A stretch of DNA of 64,000 bases, from positions 124,001 to 188,000 of the forward strand of contig NZ_BMSA01000015.1 of the NCBI RefSeq assembly GCF_014648915.1. The letters run 5' to 3'. A program made the translations under genes and the position numbers. Positions 49,523 to 58,419 of the stretch are shown here, piece by piece (positions within the stretch are counted from its first letter, which is position 1; every line of letters starts with the position of its first letter). The stretch comes from Streptomyces phaeofaciens (GTDB lineage: Bacteria > Actinomycetota > Actinomycetes > Streptomycetales > Streptomycetaceae). The notes beneath the pieces are model-generated. The model worked only from the letters and a program-made list of their open reading frames with translations, was not told the DNA's origin and did not search any database.

Positions 49523-50680
49523 TCACAGGACGGTGACGTCCGGTTCTCCGGACGGGGTGCCGTCGGCCTGCATCTGCTCGGCGATCTTCATGGCTTCCTC
49601 GATGAGGGTCTCGACGATCTTGGACTCGGGGACGGTCTTGATGACCTCGCCCTTGACGAAGATCTGGCCCTTGCCGTTGCCGGAGGCGACGCCGAGGTCG
49701 GCCTCGCGGGCCTCGCCGGGACCGTTGACCACGCAGCCCATGACGGCGACGCGCAGCGGCACCTCCATGCCGTCGAGCCCGGCCAGCACCTGGTCGGCGA
49801 GCTTGTACACGTCGACCTGGGCGCGGCCGCAGGACGGGCAGGAGACGATCTCCAGGCGGCGCTGCCGGAGGTTCAGCGACTCCAGGATCTGGATGCCGAC
49901 CTTGACCTCCTCGACGGGCGGGGCCGACAGGGAGACCCGGATGGTGTCGCCGATCCCGTCGGCGAGCAGCGCGCCGAAGGCCACCGCCGACTTGATCGTG
50001 CCCTGGAAGACGGGTCCGGCCTCCGTCACGCCCAGGTGGAGGGGGTAGTCGCACTGGGCGGCGAGCTGCCGGTAGGCGTCGACCATGACGACGGGGTCGT
50101 TGTGCTTCACCGAGATCTTGATGTCCCGGAAGCCGTGCTCCTCGAACAGCGAGCACTCCCACAGGGCCGACTCCACCAGTGCCTCGGGGGTGGCCCTGCC
50201 GTATTTCTTCAGGAGCCGCTGGTCGAGGGAGCCGGCATTGACGCCGATCCGGATCGGTATGCCCGCGTCGGCGGCGGCCTTCGCGATCTCCTTGACCTTG
50301 TCGTCGAAGCGTTTGATGTTGCCGGGGTTGACCCGCACGGCCGCGCAGCCGGCGTCGATGGCGGCGAAGACGTACTTGGGCTGGAAGTGGATGTCGGCGA
50401 TCACCGGGATCTTCGACTTCCGGGCGATCTGCGGCAGGGCGTCCGCGTCGTCCTGGGAGGGGCAGGCGACCCGGACGATCTGGCAGCCGGACGCGGTGAG
50501 CTGCGCGATCTGCTGGAGCGTCGCGTCCACGTCGGCGGTGAGGGTCGTGGTCATGGACTGCACGGACACCGGCGCGTCCCCGCCGACCGCCACGGAGCCC
50601 ACCCGGATCTGCCGTGAGGCGCGGCGGGGGGCGAGCCGGGCGGGGACGGCGGGCATGCCGAGTGCGACGGACGCGGTCAT
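49523..50680 (-). CDS. ispG: 4-hydroxy-3-methylbut-2-enyl diphosphate synthase (IspG/GcpE)
   Basis: A 385-residue bacterial IspG of normal length. The TIM-barrel part holds the VSVQSMTTT, ADIHFQPKY and RVNPGNI motifs; the iron-sulfur ligands are the two Cys of SCPSCGR and the Cys of MGCVVNGPGE. It reduces MEcPP to HMBPP, the sixth MEP step. Its ATG overlaps the dxs stop by one base (TGATG). Presence beside dxs and ispH in a non-housekeeping context suggests a dedicated second copy that raises isoprenoid flux for the cluster product. Confidence 0.96.
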   Translation of the reverse strand: MTASVALGMPAVPARLAPRRASRQIRVGSVAVGGDAPVSVQSMTTTLTADVDATLQQIAQLTASGCQIVRVACPSQDDADALPQIARKSKIPVIADIHFQPKYVFAAIDAGCAAVRVNPGNIKRFDDKVKEIAKAAADAGIPIRIGVNAGSLDQRLLKKYGRATPEALVESALWECSLFEEHGFRDIKISVKHNDPVVMVDAYRQLAAQCDYPLHLGVTEAGPVFQGTIKSAVAFGALLADGIGDTIRVSLSAPPVEEVKVGIQILESLNLRQRRLEIVSCPSCGRAQVDVYKLADQVLAGLDGMEVPLRVAVMGCVVNGPGEAREADLGVASGNGKGQIFVKGEVIKTVPESKIVETLIEEAMKIAEQMQADGTPSGEPDVTVL

Positions 50681-52593
50681 CACACCGCTCCCTTCAGTGG
50701 GGGCCGTCCGGTGGCCTCGGCCACCGCTTCCGCGACCTGTGCGGCGATGCCCTCGCTCGTCAGGCCGCACTCCCGGAGCAGTTCGGCGCGGGAGGCGTGC
50801 TCCAGGAACCCGGTGGGCACCCCGAGCGTGCGCAGGGCGCGGGGGACGACCCGGGCGTCCCGCAGCGCCGACGCCAGCGTCTGTCCGACACCGCCGGTGC
50901 GCAGGCCGTCCTCGGCCGTCACCACGGTGTCGAAGCGGGCGGCCAGGTCCACCAGCGCCCGGGGGACGGGCTTCACCCAGCCGGGGTCGACGACCGTGCA
51001 GCCGATGCCCTGCCCGGCGAGCAGGCGGGCGGCCTCCGCACAGGCGCCGCCCAGCGCGCCGACCGCGACGAGCAGGACGTCCTCGCCGGTGCGGGCCAGT
51101 ACGTCGACGGAGGTGGTGCCGTCCGGGCCGGGGATCCGTTCCTGCGCGGGCAGGTCGGGGGCGAGGGCGCCCTTGGGGTAGCGCAGCAGGGTCGGGGCGT
51201 CCTCGGTGTCGAGCGCCTCGTCGAGCAGGCGGCGCAGGGTGGCCCGGTCGCGGGGGGCGGCGATCCGCAGGCCCGGTACGGCCTGGAGCGCGGCCAGGTC
51301 CCAGATCCCGTTGTGGGACGCCCCGTCGTCGCCGGTGATCCCGGCCCGGTCGAGGACGAAGGTCACGGGCAGCCGGTGCAGGGCGACATCCATGAGGACC
51401 TGGTCGAACGCCCGGTTCAGGAAGGTCGCGTAGACGCACACCACCGGGTGCAGGCCTCCCATGGCCATGCCGGCCGCGCAGGTCACCGCATGCTGCTCGG
51501 CGATGCCGACGTCCACCACCCGTGCGGGCAGGGCGCGTTGCAGGGGCAGCAGGCCGGCGGGCTCCAGCATGGCGGCGGTCAGCGCGACGACGTCGGGCCG
51601 CCGTTCGGCCTGGGCGAGGAGTTCCTCGCCGAAGGCCGCCGTCCAGCTCGGTCCGCCGGCGGAGCTCGGCTGTCCGGGGGCGGGGGCGGCGCGTACGGCG
51701 TGGAAGCGGTCCCGGGTGTCCTCCTCGGCGGGCGCGTACCCGCGGCCCTTCTCGGTGATGCAGTGCACCACCACCGAGCCGCCGAAGGCCCTGGCGCGGC
51801 GCAGCGCCGCCTCGACGGCCTCGCGGTCGTGGCCGTCGACGGGCCCGAGGTACTTCAGGCCGAGATCCTCGTAGAGCGCCTGCGGGGTGAGGAAGTCCTT
51901 GAGGCCCTTCTTCGCCCCGTGCAGGGCGCGGTAGACGGTGTCGCCGACGGCGGGGACGCCCTGGAGGGTGTACTTGGCGCGTTCCAGGAACTCCTCGTAG
52001 CCGCGCGAGGTCCGCAGTGCCGCGAGGTGCTGGGCGAGTCCGCCGACGGTCGGGGCGTAGGAGCGGGCGTTGTCGTTGATGACGACGACCAGCGGACGGC
52101 CGGGCGCGGCCGCGATGTTGTTAACGGCCTCCCAGGACATGCCGCCGGTGAGCGCGCCGTCGCCGATCACGGCCACCACATGGCCCGGGTCGCCGCGGGT
52201 CTGGCGGGCGTGGGACAGGCCGTCGGCGTAGGACAGGGCCGTGGAGGCGTGCGAGTTCTCCACCAGGTCGTGCTCGGACTCGGCCCGGCTGGGGTATCCG
52301 GACATGCCGCCGCGGGTGCGCAGTGTGGCGAAGTCGGCGGCCCGGCCGGTGAGGAGCTTGTGCACATAGGCCTGGTGGCCGGTGTCCCAGACGAGGCTGT
52401 CGCGCGGGGAGTCGAAGACGCGGTGCAGGGCGAGGGTCAGCTCGACCACGCCCAGGTTGGGGCCGAGGTGACCGCCGTTGCGGGTCACCCGTTCGATGAG
52501 CAGCTCCCGGATCTCGTCGGCGAGCCGGTCGAGCTCCAGGGGGTCGAGGCCGCGCAGGTCGGCCGGAGACTTGAGGCGTTCCAGGAGTTCCAA
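50680..52593 (-). CDS. dxs: 1-deoxy-D-xylulose-5-phosphate synthase
   Basis: A 637-residue transketolase-family enzyme. The start is TTG 52593, seven bases after a GAGGAG site; no in-frame ATG or GTG is better. Thiamine-diphosphate binding is shown by GDGALTGGM and VVINDN, the N-terminal HLGPNLGVVELT, and the C-terminal EQHAVTCAAGMA and DRAGITGDDG motifs. It condenses pyruvate with glyceraldehyde 3-phosphate, the first and flux-controlling MEP step. It starts 2 bp after the preceding gene. Confidence 0.96.
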   Translation of the reverse strand: MELLERLKSPADLRGLDPLELDRLADEIRELLIERVTRNGGHLGPNLGVVELTLALHRVFDSPRDSLVWDTGHQAYVHKLLTGRAADFATLRTRGGMSGYPSRAESEHDLVENSHASTALSYADGLSHARQTRGDPGHVVAVIGDGALTGGMSWEAVNNIAAAPGRPLVVVINDNARSYAPTVGGLAQHLAALRTSRGYEEFLERAKYTLQGVPAVGDTVYRALHGAKKGLKDFLTPQALYEDLGLKYLGPVDGHDREAVEAALRRARAFGGSVVVHCITEKGRGYAPAEEDTRDRFHAVRAAPAPGQPSSAGGPSWTAAFGEELLAQAERRPDVVALTAAMLEPAGLLPLQRALPARVVDVGIAEQHAVTCAAGMAMGGLHPVVCVYATFLNRAFDQVLMDVALHRLPVTFVLDRAGITGDDGASHNGIWDLAALQAVPGLRIAAPRDRATLRRLLDEALDTEDAPTLLRYPKGALAPDLPAQERIPGPDGTTSVDVLARTGEDVLLVAVGALGGACAEAARLLAGQGIGCTVVDPGWVKPVPRALVDLAARFDTVVTAEDGLRTGGVGQTLASALRDARVVPRALRTLGVPTGFLEHASRAELLRECGLTSEGIAAQVAEAVAEATGRPPLKGAV

Positions 52594-52595
52594 GG

Positions 52596-53042
52596 TCAGC
52601 TCCTCGTTCCCACGGGCCGGTCGGCGCGGACGTCCGCCGTGATCTGCCGGAAGGACACCGGCGTCTCGGGACGCAGGTCCAGGTCGGGTCCGGTCACCAG
52701 GGTGTCGACGGCGATCAGCACGTTGTAGTGGTTGGGGAAGTGGCAGGAGTCGAAGCCGAGCACGGTGCCCGCGCGACGGCCGTCGACCCACACCTCGTCG
52801 CCCCGGTCGATCACGCCGGCGCCCTGGATCTCGGCGAAGCCGAGGAAGCCGACCCGGTCGACGCGGGCTCCGGGCGGACTGCCGGCCTGGTCGGTGGTGA
52901 CCAGTTCGTGCACCTCGCCGGCGCGGACGCAGCGGCTGGTGAACTCCTCCAGCCGCATGCCCCGGTCGTCCCGGCGGTGGGTCAGCACCTTGACGACGGT
53001 GGCGTGCACGGCGCGTTTGGCGCCGTCCTCGCGCGGGTTCAC
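52596..53042 (-). CDS. small protein of unknown function (probable DUF6917-like)
   Basis: A 148-residue protein starting at GTG overlapping the preceding Gfo/Idh stop (GTGA). It appears beta-rich, with a central FLGFAEIQGAGVIDRGDEVWV stretch and an FDSCHFPNHYNVLI block containing Cys and two His that could bind metal. I do not recognise the family with certainty; DUF6917 is a weak recollection. Its place between sugar-dehydrogenase genes and dxs suggests a pathway-specific enzyme or carrier. Confidence 0.68.
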   Translation of the reverse strand: MNPREDGAKRAVHATVVKVLTHRRDDRGMRLEEFTSRCVRAGEVHELVTTDQAGSPPGARVDRVGFLGFAEIQGAGVIDRGDEVWVDGRRAGTVLGFDSCHFPNHYNVLIAVDTLVTGPDLDLRPETPVSFRQITADVRADRPVGTRS

Positions 53043-53965
53043 CGGACGGCTCCTTCCGCGCGGTAGACCGCGTCGACGAGTTCGAGGGCGGCGAGTCCGT
53101 CGCCGGCGGCGTCCCGTCCGGCGCGCAGCCGGGTGTCGAAGTCGGTGAGGACGCCGACGTACTCGTGCCAGAGCGAGCCCTTGAACTCGGGGTGTCCGGC
53201 GAGCATGTCGGCGAACAGCCGGGTGCCGTCGGCGAGTTCGACGCTGACGTCCTTGACCTCCCCGTCGTAGGACCAGTCCAGCTCGACCCGGGCGGTGACG
53301 CCGAGCGTCGAGCGCAGGGCGACGGCGGCCCGGCGGTCGGTGCCCAGCTCGTCGCGGTGGACGTCGGCCCCGGTCAGTTCGACGTCGCCGAGGAACAGCC
53401 GTACCAGGTCGAAGGCGTTGGGGCCGTTGTCGGCCACGCAGCCGCCGCCGCAGCGGTCGGCGTCCAGGTACCAGCGGTCGCTGCCGGCGTGGTCCTCGAT
53501 GCGTTCCAGGTAGCGGACGGTGAGGGAGCGCACGGGGGCGTCGGCGGCGGCGACCTCCTCCAGCAGCCGCAGGACGGCGGAGTTGTAGCGGCGGTGGAAG
53601 GAGGTGAAGAGGGTGACGCCTTGCTCCCGGGCCAGCGCGGCGAGGGCGCGGCCGTCCTCGACGCGGGTGGCGAGCGGCTTCTCCACGCACACCGCGAGCC
53701 CCGCGGCGAGGGCGTCGCCGCACACCGCGGCGTGCGCGTCGTTGGGGACGTTCACGACGACGGCGTCCACGGCGGCGTCGGCCAGCAGTTCGGCGTGGCC
53801 GGTGTAGCACTTGGCGATGTCGTGGAACGGCTCCAGGGCGGCGGGGCGCAGATCGCACACGGCGGCGAGGTCGACGCCGGGCAGCCGGTCGAAGGCGGCG
53901 ACGTAGAACTTCGAGATGACACCGAGGCCGATGAGGCCGACCCGGGTCCGCGCGGGCCGGGTCAT
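53039..53965 (-). CDS. Gfo/Idh/MocA family oxidoreductase, copy 2
   Basis: A 308-residue NAD(P)-dependent oxidoreductase. The N terminus has VGLIGLGVISKFYV with the cofactor glycines, and VEKPLA (about residue 92) is the family's EKP motif. The C-terminal sheet carries GGGCVADNGPNAFDLVRLFLG. Members oxidise or reduce sugars, inositols and sugar phosphates. It overlaps both neighbours by 4 bp. With the aminotransferases it could form a keto-sugar for amination, as NtdC does for kanosamine, but there is no direct evidence for the same substrate. Confidence 0.88.
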   Translation of the reverse strand: MTRPARTRVGLIGLGVISKFYVAAFDRLPGVDLAAVCDLRPAALEPFHDIAKCYTGHAELLADAAVDAVVVNVPNDAHAAVCGDALAAGLAVCVEKPLATRVEDGRALAALAREQGVTLFTSFHRRYNSAVLRLLEEVAAADAPVRSLTVRYLERIEDHAGSDRWYLDADRCGGGCVADNGPNAFDLVRLFLGDVELTGADVHRDELGTDRRAAVALRSTLGVTARVELDWSYDGEVKDVSVELADGTRLFADMLAGHPEFKGSLWHEYVGVLTDFDTRLRAGRDAAGDGLAALELVDAVYRAEGAVR

Positions 53966-55092
53966 CGGGCCACCGCCTCGGGGAACGCGAGGCCCCGTTC
54001 GGCGGCCAGGGCGGTCAGTTCGGTGTGCTGGGCGGCGGACAGCGGTACCCCGTGTTCCCGGCGCCGCGCGGCGGTCAGCTCCTCGGGCCGGCCGGGGTAG
54101 CTCACCGGTCGGGCCGGGTCGAGGGGCGGGCAGTCCAGGAGCGTCCCGAAGAGGCCGTCGGCCTCGGCGAGGAAGTCGCCTCCGGCGCGCAGCGCGCCGG
54201 GGGCCAGGACCAGGGCGGTGAGGCCGATGTCGTCGTCCCGTCCGGAGGGCCGCCCGTCGCCGGTCAGGGCCTCCGGGGCGGGGCCGAGTCCCGCGCCGGG
54301 CACCAGCGCGGCCAGCACCTCGACCATCAGGCCGAGTCCGTAGCCCTTGAAGGCGCCGGTGGCGGGGTCGCCGCCGAGCCAGCGCAGGAAGCCCTCGCCG
54401 GTGTCCAGGGCCCCGGGATCGGTCACCGGGCGGCCCTCGGCGTCCTCGAGCCAGCCCTGCGGTATCGGCTCCCCGGCGCGGGCGGCGGCGCGCACCTTGC
54501 CGGTGGGCACCACGGTGGTGCTCATGTCGAGGACGTACGGCGGGCGGTCGCCGGCGGGTGCGGCGACGCTGAACGGGTTGGTGCCGAGCAGTGCGGCCCG
54601 GCCGCCCGGCGGGCGGGCGATGCGCTGCCGGCCGCAGTTGGAGGCGAGGACGGCGACCATGCCGCGCCGGGCGATCCGGGCCGTGTGGTAGCCGGCGCAG
54701 CCGAAGTGGGTGGCGTCGCGCATGGTCACCAGGGCGACGCCGGTCTGCGCCGCGCGGTCGGCGGCCAGTTCCAGCGCCTCGGTGGCCGCCCACAGCCCGA
54801 GGGAGCGGCGTCCGTCGAGGAGGACGGCGGCACCGGTGTCGGTGATCTTCTCCGGTTCGGCGCCGGCGTCGATACGGCCCTCGTCGAGGGCGGGCAGGTA
54901 CAGCCGGGTGAGGTTGGCGAGGCCGTGCGAGGTGAGCCCGGTGAGGTCGCCGTGGACCAGCGCCTCGGCGGCCGTGCGGGCGCGTTCCCGCGGCACCCCT
55001 CGGTCGGCGAAGGCCTCGGCGGTGAAGGCCACGAGGGCGTCGTGGGAGACGGTCACCCCGTCGTGCGGCGGGGCGTCGGTCGACTGGGTCAC
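53962..55092 (-). CDS. Ldh/malate dehydrogenase-type (LDH2) family oxidoreductase
   Basis: A 376-residue member of the LDH2/MDG2 oxidoreductase family, starting at GTG coupled to the M20 stop (GTGA). Family motifs seen: HGDLTGLTSHGLANL near residue 47, VTMRDATHFGCAGYH (about 123-137), GTNPFSVAAPAG, and the KGYGLGLMVEVLAALV segment. These NAD(P)-dependent enzymes reduce alpha-keto acids such as pyruvate, ureidoglycolate or diketo-gulonate derivatives. It may act on a sugar-acid-like or keto intermediate of the cluster. Confidence 0.87.
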   Translation of the reverse strand: MTQSTDAPPHDGVTVSHDALVAFTAEAFADRGVPRERARTAAEALVHGDLTGLTSHGLANLTRLYLPALDEGRIDAGAEPEKITDTGAAVLLDGRRSLGLWAATEALELAADRAAQTGVALVTMRDATHFGCAGYHTARIARRGMVAVLASNCGRQRIARPPGGRAALLGTNPFSVAAPAGDRPPYVLDMSTTVVPTGKVRAAARAGEPIPQGWLEDAEGRPVTDPGALDTGEGFLRWLGGDPATGAFKGYGLGLMVEVLAALVPGAGLGPAPEALTGDGRPSGRDDDIGLTALVLAPGALRAGGDFLAEADGLFGTLLDCPPLDPARPVSYPGRPEELTAARRREHGVPLSAAQHTELTALAAERGLAFPEAVAR

Positions 55093-56390
55093 TGTCGTGT
55101 TCCTCCCGTGGCGGCGTGGTGCCGGGCGGCGAAGCGGACGAGGACGCCGCTCACCGCCCCGGCGAAGGCATCGAGGTCGGACAGGTCGGCGTACTCCCCC
55201 GCCGCGTGCGCGTGGTTGCGGCCGAGGTCGCCGGGGCCGAGGACGGCGGTGTAGGCGCCGGGCAGGCCGGCCGCCCACAGGGCGTCGCAGGTGAACGCGG
55301 GCTCGTCGTCCGGCCACCGGCTCAGCCCGCTCTCCTTCTCCAGCAGCCGGACGGCCCAGGGGTCGTCGGCGGGCGTGAGGGCGGGCAGTCCGCGCTTGTG
55401 CCATTCGACGCGGGTGATGGCGGCGGCGTCGGCGGCGGTGCGGGCCAGGTCGTGGTGGCCGCCGTGCAGGGCGGTGAACTCCCGTAGCCCGTCGGCGACC
55501 TCGCGCTCCAGACGGGCGGCCAGGGCCCGACCCGCGGCGGAGTCGGGGTAGGAGCAGTTGAGCAGGAGCCGGCCGGTGCCGTACACCCGGTTGTGGAGGT
55601 GTCCCGTGTGCAGGCCGGCGACACAGACCTGGCCGCCGCCCGCCCGCTCCGGGAGCCGGGTGGCGAGCCGCTGGGCGAGGTGGCCGAGCAGGACGGTGGC
55701 GTTGTGTCCGGCGGCGGGACGGTCGTCGATGGCGTCGTCGCCGTCGACGCGGACGCAGGCGGTCATGGCGGCGGTGGAGCGTGGCAGCAGCCGCATCCCG
55801 GTGGGCTCGCAGAACAGGTTGAGCCGGCCGTACCAGCCGCGGCGGATCAGCGGACGGGTGCCGAACACGCCCATGGCGCCGCCCTCTTCGCCGGACACCG
55901 CCTGGACGAGCACGCGGGTGCCGGCCGCGAGGGCGGGTACGGCGTCGAGGGCGGCCCGGATCCCCGCCAGCAGGGCCACGGCGGGCCCCTTGGCGTCGAT
56001 GGCGCCGCGGCCGGTGAACCGCGTCCCGTCGAAGCCGACCGGTTCGGTGCCCGCGACGGTGTCGAGGTGCACGTTGAACATCACGGTGTCCGCCTGCGGC
56101 AGCTCGGGGCCGAGCGCCAGCACGAGGGAGGGCTGTACGGCGAGGAAGCGGGGGTCCTCGTCGACGGCCCTGCGCACGGCGAGCGGCACCTGTTCGTCCG
56201 TCAGCTCGGCCGGGTCGGCGGCGGCGTGGTGCAGGACCTCGAAGCCCAGCGGACGGGCGGCCTCGGCGTAGGCCCGCTGGGCGTCCCACAGCCGGGGTTC
56301 GCCGTCGCCCTCCAGCGGTCCCGCGGTGGGCAGTTCCAGCAGGTGCAGCAGCAGGTCGCGTTCGGCGGGGCGCAGTCCGGCGCCGGTCAT
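55089..56390 (-). CDS. M20 family metallo-hydrolase (ArgE/DapE-like)
   Basis: A 433-residue M20 enzyme with NVHLDT (first metal ligand block), GRGAIDAKGP with the bridging Asp, VSGEEGGAMG with the catalytic Glu pair, and HAHAAGEYADLSDLD containing the C-terminal His. The family removes N-acyl groups or splits dipeptides and carbamates. It is coupled by ATGA to the sugar isomerase-like gene. The presence of a deacylase suggests that the aminated intermediate is made as an N-acylated or amino-acyl conjugate; that is inference. Confidence 0.87.
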   Translation of the reverse strand: MTGAGLRPAERDLLLHLLELPTAGPLEGDGEPRLWDAQRAYAEAARPLGFEVLHHAAADPAELTDEQVPLAVRRAVDEDPRFLAVQPSLVLALGPELPQADTVMFNVHLDTVAGTEPVGFDGTRFTGRGAIDAKGPAVALLAGIRAALDAVPALAAGTRVLVQAVSGEEGGAMGVFGTRPLIRRGWYGRLNLFCEPTGMRLLPRSTAAMTACVRVDGDDAIDDRPAAGHNATVLLGHLAQRLATRLPERAGGGQVCVAGLHTGHLHNRVYGTGRLLLNCSYPDSAAGRALAARLEREVADGLREFTALHGGHHDLARTAADAAAITRVEWHKRGLPALTPADDPWAVRLLEKESGLSRWPDDEPAFTCDALWAAGLPGAYTAVLGPGDLGRNHAHAAGEYADLSDLDAFAGAVSGVLVRFAARHHAATGGTRQ

Positions 56391-57361
56391 GGCGTGGCCT
56401 CCCCGGTCAGGCCGGCTGCCAGGGCTTCCAGGGCGCGGCCGTAGCGGACGAATTCGGCGACTCCGTCCCGGCCGGCGTCCGTGCGGCCCTCGTGGGGGCG
56501 GACGGTCCGGTGCGGCTCGATCGACCAGGTGCCGGTGTAGCCGTGGTCGAGGAGCAGCCGCAGACAGTCGGCGACCCGGCAGCCGCCCTCGCCGGGCAGG
56601 GTGTAGACGGCTTCGCCGGCCTCGGCGCGGGCGTCCTTGACCTGGACGTGGTCCACCCAGGCGACGAGTTCGGTGAGCAGGTCGTACGCCTCGTAGCCGT
56701 ACGCCACCCCGTTGCCGGTGTCGAAGACGAGCCGGAGCGCCGGGCTGTCGACCTCGGCGAGCAGCCGCAGCGCGCGGGCCGCGTCGGCGCCGGCCCAGCC
56801 CGCGCAGTTCTCGTGCAGCAGGACGAGTCCGGCGTCCTCGGCCTGCCGGGCGAGGCGGGTCATCCGGTCGAGGGTGCGGCGGGCCCACTCCGGCTCGTCG
56901 AGCGGGGCGGCGGGGTCGTTGGGGTAGGACATCACGCGGATGTGGCGGGTGCCGAGCGCGGCGCACCTCGGGGCCAGGCGCTCCAGTTCGCCGCGGTCCA
57001 GCGCGAAGTCGCCGGTCACGGGGCGGGCCCAGTTGGCGATGCGGGAGTCCACGCACACGACGTCCAGGCGCGCCTCGTCCAGGGTCTGGGCGACCCGGTC
57101 GAACGCGGCGTCGTCGAGGTCGGCGAGGGCGGTGCCGTCGATGTCGCGCAGTTCCACGGCGGACCAGCCCAGCAGCCGGTGGGCCCGGACCTGACCGGCG
57201 AGGTCGGGCGCGGCCTCGTCGCCGATGCCGGCGTAGCGGATGCCGGGCGGGGGCGGGAGCGGGGACGTGGGCAGTGGCGAGGGCGTGCCCGCGGCGGACG
57301 CGGGCGGGGGCAGTGGCCCGGGGTCGCCCGCCGTGGACCGGGTTTCCGTGTCACCCCGCAT
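56387..57361 (-). CDS. sugar phosphate isomerase/epimerase (xylose-isomerase-like TIM barrel)
   Basis: A 324-residue protein whose first 40 residues are a Pro/Gly-rich tail preceding the barrel. TIM-barrel motifs include SRIANWARPV, HIRVMSYPND, LLHENCAGWAG, RLVFDTGNGVA and VQVKDAR, with a C-terminal IEPHRT, which together supply the Glu/Asp/His metal ligands of the IolE/xylose isomerase superfamily. The start overlaps the upstream stop by 11 bp, with GGGTGAG before the ATG. It probably isomerises, epimerises or dehydrates a sugar or inositol-type ketose. Confidence 0.83.
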   Translation of the reverse strand: MRGDTETRSTAGDPGPLPPPASAAGTPSPLPTSPLPPPPGIRYAGIGDEAAPDLAGQVRAHRLLGWSAVELRDIDGTALADLDDAAFDRVAQTLDEARLDVVCVDSRIANWARPVTGDFALDRGELERLAPRCAALGTRHIRVMSYPNDPAAPLDEPEWARRTLDRMTRLARQAEDAGLVLLHENCAGWAGADAARALRLLAEVDSPALRLVFDTGNGVAYGYEAYDLLTELVAWVDHVQVKDARAEAGEAVYTLPGEGGCRVADCLRLLLDHGYTGTWSIEPHRTVRPHEGRTDAGRDGVAEFVRYGRALEALAAGLTGEATP

Positions 57362-58403
57362 GGCTCACCCGCCGTCCGGTGGGCCCGGCGGACGGGAGGG
57401 CGTCCGCCGGGCCGGGCCGCCGGCTCGCCTCCTTGGCGTCGGCGAGCAGCTCCACCACGCGGGAGGCGAGGCGCAGTTGGGGCTCCAGGGCGGTTCCGTC
57501 GCGCAGGGCGCGGTAGGTGTCGACGAAGTACGCGGACAGCGCGTCGTCGGGGAAGACCTCCCAGGTCTCGGGGTGGCCGGTGCGGCTGAACCGCAGCTGG
57601 GCGTAGTGGTCGTCCTCGGCGCCCGGGTAGTGCGCGACCGCCCGGCCGTCGGTGAACTCCAGCTGGACGCGGCGCTCGCGGACCGGGGCGGTGAGGTCGG
57701 AGACGATCCGGCTGGTCGCCGCCTGGTGGCGCACGACCAGTTCGGCGCGGCCCATGCCGGGGATGACGGTGTCGCCGATCCGCATGTCGGTCAGTTCGGC
57801 GGTGGCGAGGACGGCGTCCCCGGCGAGCCGCAGACAGACCCCGAGGGAGTGCGGGGGTTCGACGTCGAACGCGGTGGGGTGGCCGCCGTCGGCCAGGGTG
57901 CGGCTCATCCGCGGCTTGCTCTGTGTCACGTCGATGGAGCGCAGCTCACCGAGGTCGCCGTCCTCGACGAGGCGGTCGAGCCGTGCGGTCAGCGAGCTGG
58001 CCAGCCAGGGGGCGACGATCGCCAGGCTCAGCCGTTCGGCGCGGGCGAGGGCGAGGATGTCCTGGACGGCCCGGCGCTCGACCGCGAGGGGCTTCTCGAC
58101 GATGATCCGGCGGAAGCCGGCGGCGGCGAGTTCGCGCAGCAGGCCGAGCCGGGCGACGGGCGGGGTGCACAGGTGGACGACGGTGCGCTCGGGGTCCAGC
58201 AGGGTGCGGGCCTCGGCGACCGAGGAGACGGGGCGCAGTCCCTCGGCCCGCGGGGGTGCCGAGGGGGCGAGCGGGTCGAAGGTCAGGGCGGGGGCCGGGT
58301 CGAAGAGATCGGTGTGCCGCCCGGCGGCGCGCAGTCTGCGCAGGACCGCCCAGTGCAGTCCGAGGCCCGCCCGCCCGAGCCCGATGATCAGTGTCCGCTC
58401 CAT
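57351..58403 (-). CDS. Gfo/Idh/MocA family oxidoreductase, copy 1
   Basis: A 350-residue oxidoreductase, started at ATG 58403 after GAGAGGAGCC; 13 extra codons would fit in frame upstream. The N terminus IIGLGRAGLGLHW is the cofactor motif, and IIVEKPLAVE carries the EKP motif. It is only distantly similar to copy 2, so the two likely catalyse different redox steps. It lies 16 bp after the prenyl synthase. Role inferred as a sugar or cyclitol dehydrogenase. Confidence 0.86.
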   Translation of the reverse strand: MERTLIIGLGRAGLGLHWAVLRRLRAAGRHTDLFDPAPALTFDPLAPSAPPRAEGLRPVSSVAEARTLLDPERTVVHLCTPPVARLGLLRELAAAGFRRIIVEKPLAVERRAVQDILALARAERLSLAIVAPWLASSLTARLDRLVEDGDLGELRSIDVTQSKPRMSRTLADGGHPTAFDVEPPHSLGVCLRLAGDAVLATAELTDMRIGDTVIPGMGRAELVVRHQAATSRIVSDLTAPVRERRVQLEFTDGRAVAHYPGAEDDHYAQLRFSRTGHPETWEVFPDDALSAYFVDTYRALRDGTALEPQLRLASRVVELLADAKEASRRPGPADALPSAGPTGRRVSHAG

Positions 58404-58419
58404 GCCGGTACGGCTCCTC

